9,108 nucleotides of DNA, taken from the NCBI GenBank assembly GCA_027311485.1, contig DAICYU010000109.1:1-9108 (forward strand), written 5' to 3'. The position numbers and the translations under genes are program-made. Shown here in pieces: positions 4,938-9,108 of this stretch. This stretch comes from Acetobacteraceae bacterium. GTDB taxonomy: Bacteria; Pseudomonadota; Alphaproteobacteria; Acetobacterales; Acetobacteraceae. How positions within the stretch are numbered: the first letter of the stretch is position 1; each line of letters begins with the position of its first letter. The notes under the pieces are model-generated. The model made no database searches and was not told the DNA's origin. It saw only the letters and a program-made list of their open reading frames with translations.

Positions 4938-7100
4938 ATGCGCGGGATGGATCAAGCGGCGGACCGAGGCACACCGATCGAACGCCGACCCGGTGGGGGC
5001 CTGTGGCGATGGCCGGGTGCGGCCGTGATGCCCGGTTGGCGCGACTGGCTGTTCTCGGTGCGGACGTTCGCCGGCGCCATACTGGCGCTGGGGATCGCCA
5101 TGGCTGCCGGATTGGACCGGCCTTACTGGGCAATGGCATCAGTGTACATCGCGTCCCAGCCTTTGTCGGGCGCAACCCGGTCGAAGGCGCTGTATCGGCT
5201 TTGCGGCACGCTGTTGGGCGCGGCCGGTGCCGTCGTGCTGGTGCCGAACCTGGCAGGCGCGCCGGGATTGCTGGTCGCCGCGGTCTCCATCTGGGTTGCT
5301 GTGTGCCTGACCCTGGCGCTGGTGGACCGCACCCCCCGGTCCTACGTGTTCATGCTGGCCGCCTACAGCGTGCCGATCATTGGTCTGCCCAGCGTCGATT
5401 CACCGCAGGCGGTATGGGACACGGCGGTGGCCCGGACCGAGGAGATCGGGCTGGGGATCGTGTGCGCCAGCGTCGTCGCCAGTGTGATTTTTCCCCGTCA
5501 TGTGGGCCCGGTTCTGGGCGCACGCATTGCCGTCTGGTTGCAGGATGCGACGGGGTGGACGTTGGACGTGCTGGAAGGCCGGGAAACGTCGGACAGTGCT
5601 CGTGCCAGCCGTCGCCGGCTGGCGGCCGATGCCGCCGAAATCGATAGCTTGGCCGGGCATCTGGCCTTCGATCCGTCGGCGCAGCAACAAGCTGTCCGCA
5701 GCGTGGGCCTGTTGCGCGCCCGTATGTTGATGCTGTTGCCGGTGATCGCCTCCTTGTCCGACCGGCTGGCCGCCTTGCGGCAGGCGGGCGGTGTCCCGCC
5801 CGAGGTGCAACAGGTGCTGCAGCGTGCCGCAGCCTTGCTGCGCGGCCGAACCGACGATGATCCGTCGTTGCGTGCCGCCATTGCCGCCTTGGCGCCTCGG
5901 ACGGTCGACACCTGGCGGAGCATCCTGCTGGCGAGTCTCGTGATGCGTCTGACCGATCTGATGGACCTTCGGGCGGATTGCCGGGCGCTGCATGGCATTA
6001 TTGAGTCCGGCCGCCGCGGCGAGGTGCCGATGCATTTCCTGCCGCGGATTCAGCCGTCGTCTGTCCGCCACCGCGACTGGACCATGGCGCTTCTGTCTGG
6101 CGTGGCGGCTGGCCTGGCCGTTGCGTTGGTGTGTGCCGGCTGGATTGTGACGGCCTGGCCGGACGGGGCGATAGCGGCCGAGATGGTCGCCGTCGCGTGC
6201 TGCTTCTTTGCGACGATGGACGACCCGGTGCCGGCGATCGTTGGTTTCCTGCGCTGGACCATTGTCGCCATCCTTCTCGACGCACTCTACCTGTTCGCCG
6301 TGTTGCCCCTGGTGCATGACTTCGTGCCGCTGATGCTGGCGCTGGCCCCGGCCTATCTGATTTTCGGCCTGCTGGCGGCCCGTCCGGGCACGGCGCCCAT
6401 CGGGCTGGCCCTGGCGGCCAACGGTGCCACGCTGTTGACGTTGCAGGAAAGCTACAGCGCGGATTTCACAAGCTTCATCAATGGCGGCATTGCTGCCGCC
6501 CTGGGCATGGCTGTCGCGGGGACTTTGACCGGGTTGATCCGCTCGGTTGGCGCGGAATGGACCGTGTGGCGGTTGCTGCTGGCGAATTGGCGGGATCTGG
6601 CGCGGGCGGCCGAACGGCGCGGCATGGGCGATCGTATCGCGTTCGCGGCCTTGCTGCTCGACCGTTTCGCGGCCGTGGTTCCCCGCCTGCGCTCCATCGG
6701 GCCGGATGCGACGTTTGACGCTGCGATCGACAGGTCCGACGCGCTGGCGGAACTGCGGATGGGTCTGAACATCGTCGACCTTCGCCGTGCCCGGCATGAT
6801 CTGCCGCCGCATTCCGAAACGGCGATCGACCGCGTGCTGGATGATATCGCCCGGTATTGCCGCATGCGGGCGGGGCGCGACGCAAGGCGCATGGCGGCAC
6901 CGTCCGAACATCTGCTGGCGACAGTGAACGCTGCGCTGGCCGCCGTCGGCGCCGTCGGTCCATCGCCGGGGCGGGACGATGCGCTGCAGGGCCTGGTGGG
7001 TATTCGCCGTGTCCTGTTTCCGTCGGCGCCGCCGTACGAGCCTGATCCTGTACCCGGCGCGCCGAGCGGCAGCGAACCAGCGTGGAGGCAGGCTGCATGA
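4938..7100 (+). CDS. FUSC family inner-membrane transporter, AaeB-like
   Basis: A predicted efflux protein of the fusaric acid resistance / AaeB family (PF04632), which exports aromatic carboxylic acids across the inner membrane. The 720 residues show the two-half layout of the family. A first membrane block spans about residues 42-185 and contains RPYWAMASVY (61-70), a hallmark of the family. A long soluble region follows (about 190-380). A second membrane block lies at about 383-535 (GVAAGLAVALVCAGWIV; FLRWTIVAILLDALYLF), then a C-terminal soluble domain. The frame is open back to an ATG at 4842, but that start would overlap the small upstream ORF. I chose 4938 because GAGG (4926-4929) lies 8 nt before it; an ATG at 4947 is also possible. 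The stop overlaps the next gene in ATGA (7097-7100), indicating translational coupling. The substrate is inferred from the family only. Confidence 0.88.
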   Translation: MRGMDQAADRGTPIERRPGGGLWRWPGAAVMPGWRDWLFSVRTFAGAILALGIAMAAGLDRPYWAMASVYIASQPLSGATRSKALYRLCGTLLGAAGAVVLVPNLAGAPGLLVAAVSIWVAVCLTLALVDRTPRSYVFMLAAYSVPIIGLPSVDSPQAVWDTAVARTEEIGLGIVCASVVASVIFPRHVGPVLGARIAVWLQDATGWTLDVLEGRETSDSARASRRRLAADAAEIDSLAGHLAFDPSAQQQAVRSVGLLRARMLMLLPVIASLSDRLAALRQAGGVPPEVQQVLQRAAALLRGRTDDDPSLRAAIAALAPRTVDTWRSILLASLVMRLTDLMDLRADCRALHGIIESGRRGEVPMHFLPRIQPSSVRHRDWTMALLSGVAAGLAVALVCAGWIVTAWPDGAIAAEMVAVACCFFATMDDPVPAIVGFLRWTIVAILLDALYLFAVLPLVHDFVPLMLALAPAYLIFGLLAARPGTAPIGLALAANGATLLTLQESYSADFTSFINGGIAAALGMAVAGTLTGLIRSVGAEWTVWRLLLANWRDLARAAERRGMGDRIAFAALLLDRFAAVVPRLRSIGPDATFDAAIDRSDALAELRMGLNIVDLRRARHDLPPHSETAIDRVLDDIARYCRMRAGRDARRMAAPSEHLLATVNAALAAVGAVGPSPGRDDALQGLVGIRRVLFPSAPPYEPDPVPGAPSGSEPAWRQAA

Positions 7101-7306
7101 TCGGTGAAATCAACCTGTACGGCGTGTTCGTGGCGCCGCTGCTGATCTGGATGCTGCTGGCCTACGGGCTCAGTTTTCCGGTTCGGCGCCTGCTTTCATC
7201 CGTGGGCTTCTACCGGCTGGTCTGGCACCGGGCCCTGTTCGACTTCGCACTGTTTGTCATCCTTCTCGGAATCGTTACGATTTCAGCAAACTGGATCCAA
7301 TCATGA
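7097..7306 (+). CDS. DUF1656 small membrane protein, AaeX-like
   Basis: A 69-residue inner-membrane protein of the DUF1656 family, the AaeX partner of AaeA/AaeB pumps. It has two hydrophobic segments (about residues 8-26 and 47-65) flanking the conserved-looking middle LSFPVRRLLSSVGFYRLVWHRALFDFALF. The W-H-x-A-L-F pattern near residues 47-52 also appears in E. coli AaeX. The in-frame GTG at 7082 is rejected as the start because GGAGG (7084-7088) sits 8 nt before the ATG at 7097, and MIGEINLYGVF is a natural N-terminus. It overlaps the FUSC gene by ATGA at its start and the HlyD gene by ATGA at its end. The precise role of this family is not established. Confidence 0.92.
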   Translation: MIGEINLYGVFVAPLLIWMLLAYGLSFPVRRLLSSVGFYRLVWHRALFDFALFVILLGIVTISANWIQS

Positions 7307-8322
7307 AAGGCTTCCTCACCCTGCTTGGTCGCATCAGTGTCACGACCCTGGCCCTACTGGTGGCCGGGGGCGTGACCTGGCAGCTTTGGGTCTATTACAT
7401 GGATGAACCATGGACCCGGGACGGGCGTGTCCGCGCCGATGTGGTCGGCGTCGCGCCCGACGTGTCCGGATTGGTTAGTCAGGTGCTGGTGCGCGACAAC
7501 CAGCCGGTCAAAAAAGGGCAGATCATCTTCCGCATCGATCGGGCGCGCTTCGAACTCGCGTTGCAGCAGGCGCAGGCGGATGTGGCCGGCCGCAAGGCCG
7601 CGCTGGTGGAGGCGGTCCGGGAAGCCAACCGCTACCACGCCCTGAATGATCTGTCCGTCAGCCAGGAGCGGCAACAGCAGGCGGACGCCGCGCAGCAGCA
7701 AGCCGCCGCCGCGTACCAGCGGGCGGTCGCGGACCGCGATGTGGCTGAGCTGAACCTGCAACGGACCGAGGTGGTCGCGCCAGTGAATGGTATCATTACC
7801 AACTTCGACCTGGAGCCCGGCAACTACGTCTCCACCGGGCATGCCGTGACGGCGCTGGTGGATACCGACTCGCTTCGCGTCGAAGGCTATTTCGAGGAAA
7901 CCAAGCTGCACGCCATTCACGTCGGCGCCCCGGCCGATGTCTGGCTGATGGGCCGGCAGACGGTCCTGCACGGCCATGTGGAAAGCGTGTCCGCCGGGAT
8001 CGAGGATCGTGAACGCTCCGCCAGCGGCAACCTGCTGGCCAACGTGAACCCGACCTTTTCCTGGGTAAGGCTGGCGCAACGGGTTCCCGTGCGCGTGCGG
8101 CTGGACGCGGTTCCCGCCGACCTGCATTTGCTGCCCGGACGCACGGCGACCGTATCAATCGAGCCGATCGGCGGGGCGGTCGAGCCGACGCCGTCGGCCT
8201 TGCTGTCGGGCCTGTTCGAGCACCGAGAGGCCGCTCCGGCGGCGCTGCGGAAGCATGCGCCCGCATGGGAGGTGAAGCCGGTGGAGGCCGCGGCCGGCGG
8301 GCTGTCGCAGCCGCGTAGCTAG
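7303..8322 (+). CDS. HlyD/AaeA-type efflux periplasmic adaptor subunit
   Basis: The membrane-fusion protein of the pump, expected to bridge the inner-membrane FUSC protein to an outer-membrane channel. One N-terminal membrane anchor lies at about residues 11-30. The motif EPWTRDGRVRADVVGVAPDVSG (35-56) starts the barrel/lipoyl region. An alpha-helical hairpin rich in Gln and Ala covers about 83-152. The second lipoyl half contains VVAPVNGIITNFDLEPGNYV (157-176), and a beta-barrel follows (LRVEGYFEETKLHAIHVG, 191-208). SWVRLAQRVPVRVRLD (253-268) is typical of the AaeA/EmrA branch. Its 339 residues are somewhat longer than E. coli AaeA because of a Pro/Ala-rich tail after about residue 290. The ATG overlaps the upstream stop (7303-7306). 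No outer-membrane factor gene follows. Confidence 0.94.
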   Translation: MKGFLTLLGRISVTTLALLVAGGVTWQLWVYYMDEPWTRDGRVRADVVGVAPDVSGLVSQVLVRDNQPVKKGQIIFRIDRARFELALQQAQADVAGRKAALVEAVREANRYHALNDLSVSQERQQQADAAQQQAAAAYQRAVADRDVAELNLQRTEVVAPVNGIITNFDLEPGNYVSTGHAVTALVDTDSLRVEGYFEETKLHAIHVGAPADVWLMGRQTVLHGHVESVSAGIEDRERSASGNLLANVNPTFSWVRLAQRVPVRVRLDAVPADLHLLPGRTATVSIEPIGGAVEPTPSALLSGLFEHREAAPAALRKHAPAWEVKPVEAAAGGLSQPRS

Positions 8323-8605
8323 AACGCGGCCGCCGGGGGCTGAACAGGAACGGGCGCGGCTCGGCTTTTCGGGATTGATACGGGCCGCGAAGCCGCTTGT
8401 CCTGGATCAACACGCCCGGATGACGGGCATGCGAAGAAAGCGTGATCGGTGGCCGGCGGCTTGGGCAACGCTTGGCACGCTTTGATATCAGCGGCTGCAG
8501 GGGCTCTGACATAGGCGCTGCGTGTGCGCCGACATCCCGGCCCGCCGCGACACCGGTGTGCTTTTACTGCCGTAACGCCGGAGGCAGCAGCATGGACCTG
8601 TCGAC
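8323..8605. other. Intergenic region between the HlyD adaptor and CapA genes
   Basis: These 283 bp show no convincing full-size ORF. Possible structures are CGCGGC (8355-8360) with GCCGCG (8384-8389) or, exclusive of it, GCGGCT (8356-8361) with AGCCGC (8391-8396). There is also a small stem GCCCG (8414-8418) with CGGGC (8424-8428), and distant inverted arms AAAGCGTG (8437-8444) and CACGCTTT (8476-8483). Any of these could end the efflux transcript, but none has a T-run. No clear promoter for the CapA gene stands out. The last part holds the Shine-Dalgarno and minicistron listed separately. Confidence 0.5.
8580..8584 (+). promoter_or_regulatory. Shine-Dalgarno site used by the minicistron rather than by CapA directly
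   Basis: GGAGG at 8580-8584 is the only strong ribosome-binding site before the CapA gene. It lies 7 nt before an ATG at 8592 (a five-codon ORF) but 21 nt before the CapA ATG at 8606, which is too far for direct initiation. Confidence 0.5.
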
Positions 8606-8609
8606 ATGA
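8592..8609 (+). CDS. Five-codon minicistron (MDLST) overlapping the CapA start
   Basis: ATG-GAC-CTG-TCG-ACA-TGA encodes the peptide MDLST. Its TGA (8607-8609) overlaps the CapA ATG (8606-8608) as ATGA. GGAGG is ideally spaced for this ATG. It may act as a translational leader from which ribosomes restart on CapA. The peptide itself probably has no function. That it is translated is an inference from spacing only. Confidence 0.35.
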   Translation: MDLST

Positions 8610-9108
8610 CGACCACGCGATTTTTCCTGTGCGGCGATGTGATGCTGGGCCGGGGAATCGATCAGATTTTGCAGCACCCGAGCCGACCGCGACTGTACGA
8701 AACCTTTGCGACGTCGGCTCTTGATTATGTCCGGCTCGCGGAAGCCGCCAACGGCCCGATCCCGCGCCATGTCGCACCTGATTACGTGTGGGGCGATGCG
8801 CTGCAGGTTCTCCATGCGGTCAAACCCGATGCGCGGATCATCAATCTTGAAACCGCCATCACGACCAGTGACCAGCATTGGCCGAAGGGCATCAATTATC
8901 GCATGAATCCGAACAATATCGCCTGTCTGACGGCTGCTCGGATCGACTGCTGCGGGCTGGCGAATAACCACGTGCTGGATTGGGGGCGTGCTGGCCTGCT
9001 CGACACGCTTGCCGCCCTGCATGGCGCCGGCATTCGCACCGCGGGCGCGGGCGCCAACGCGGACGAGGCTGCGGCCCCTGCCGTACTCCGCCTTGCCGGA
9101 GGTGGGTG
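8606..9108 (+). CDS. CapA family protein (PGA_cap, metallophosphatase-like), truncated by the window end
   Basis: The N-terminal 167 codons of a CapA-family protein, named after the poly-gamma-glutamate capsule protein and related to calcineurin-like phosphatases. Visible family motifs in order are FLCGDVMLGRGID (7-19), IINLETAIT (78-86), INYRMNP (96-102), LANNHVLDWG (118-127) and TAGAGAN (145-151). D11, N80/E82 and N121-H122 are in positions expected for metal binding in this fold. The frame remains open at the right edge. The start is fixed because an in-frame TAA occurs at 8573-8575 and no other ATG, GTG or TTG lies between it and 8606. I see no signal peptide, unlike many Gram-positive CapA proteins. 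Whether the organism makes polyglutamate is unknown; many proteobacterial members of this family stand alone with unassigned roles. Confidence 0.9.
   Translation, partial: MTTTRFFLCGDVMLGRGIDQILQHPSRPRLYETFATSALDYVRLAEAANGPIPRHVAPDYVWGDALQVLHAVKPDARIINLETAITTSDQHWPKGINYRMNPNNIACLTAARIDCCGLANNHVLDWGRAGLLDTLAALHGAGIRTAGAGANADEAAAPAVLRLAGGG

Noticed and set aside
3773..4939. A 388-codon minus-strand frame overlapping the serine hydrolase and the following gap
   Set aside because: It is mostly antisense to the hydrolase, has an Arg/Ala-rich composition and shows no motif.
5400..6911. A 503-codon minus-strand frame across the FUSC gene
   Set aside because: It is rich in Arg, Gln, His and Gly with no domain or membrane pattern, while the + frame gives a clear FUSC transporter.

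Overview
The window is GC-rich DNA (clearly above 60% by eye) with short, mostly same-strand operons. It looks like the chromosome of an alphaproteobacterium. The style of the HU protein and the FUSC/DUF1656/HlyD cassette would suit an acetic acid bacterium (Acetobacteraceae), but that placement is an inference from general familiarity, not from a search. No tRNA, rRNA, CRISPR array, transposase or insertion sequence is visible. The content reads as ordinary accessory metabolism and transport, with a few small features that standard gene calling would miss.

Layout from left to right. An 89-residue HU-type nucleoid protein (+) is followed by a cluster of hairpins. A 386-bp convergent gap separates it from a 773-residue molybdenum hydroxylase large subunit (-) of the form II CoxL-like type. 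No partner FeS or FAD subunit lies beside it. Divergent from that gene, across 193 bp, is a 388-residue EstB-like (class C beta-lactamase fold) serine hydrolase (+). After a strong hairpin and a short leader comes a four-gene + strand block. It starts with a 72-codon, GTG-started ORF that looks like a small secreted protein. A 720-residue FUSC-family membrane transporter, a 69-residue DUF1656/AaeX-like membrane protein and a 339-residue HlyD/AaeA-like periplasmic adaptor follow. The last three are joined by ATGA stop/start overlaps. After a 283-bp gap, a CapA-family (PGA_cap) protein starts at 8606 and runs off the right edge.

Working together: the FUSC, DUF1656 and HlyD genes form an AaeXAB-type inner-membrane plus periplasmic efflux unit, expected to export aromatic carboxylates or similar organic acids. 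An outer-membrane factor must be supplied from elsewhere. The Mo hydroxylase and the serine hydrolase share a divergent promoter region and may act on related substrates, but nothing in the sequence fixes those substrates.

I found no clearly new multi-gene system. The points most worth a second look are the small signal-peptide-like ORF heading the efflux operon, a five-codon minicistron that carries the only good ribosome-binding site in front of the CapA gene, the orphan form II Mo hydroxylase subunit, and competing RNA hairpins after the HU gene.
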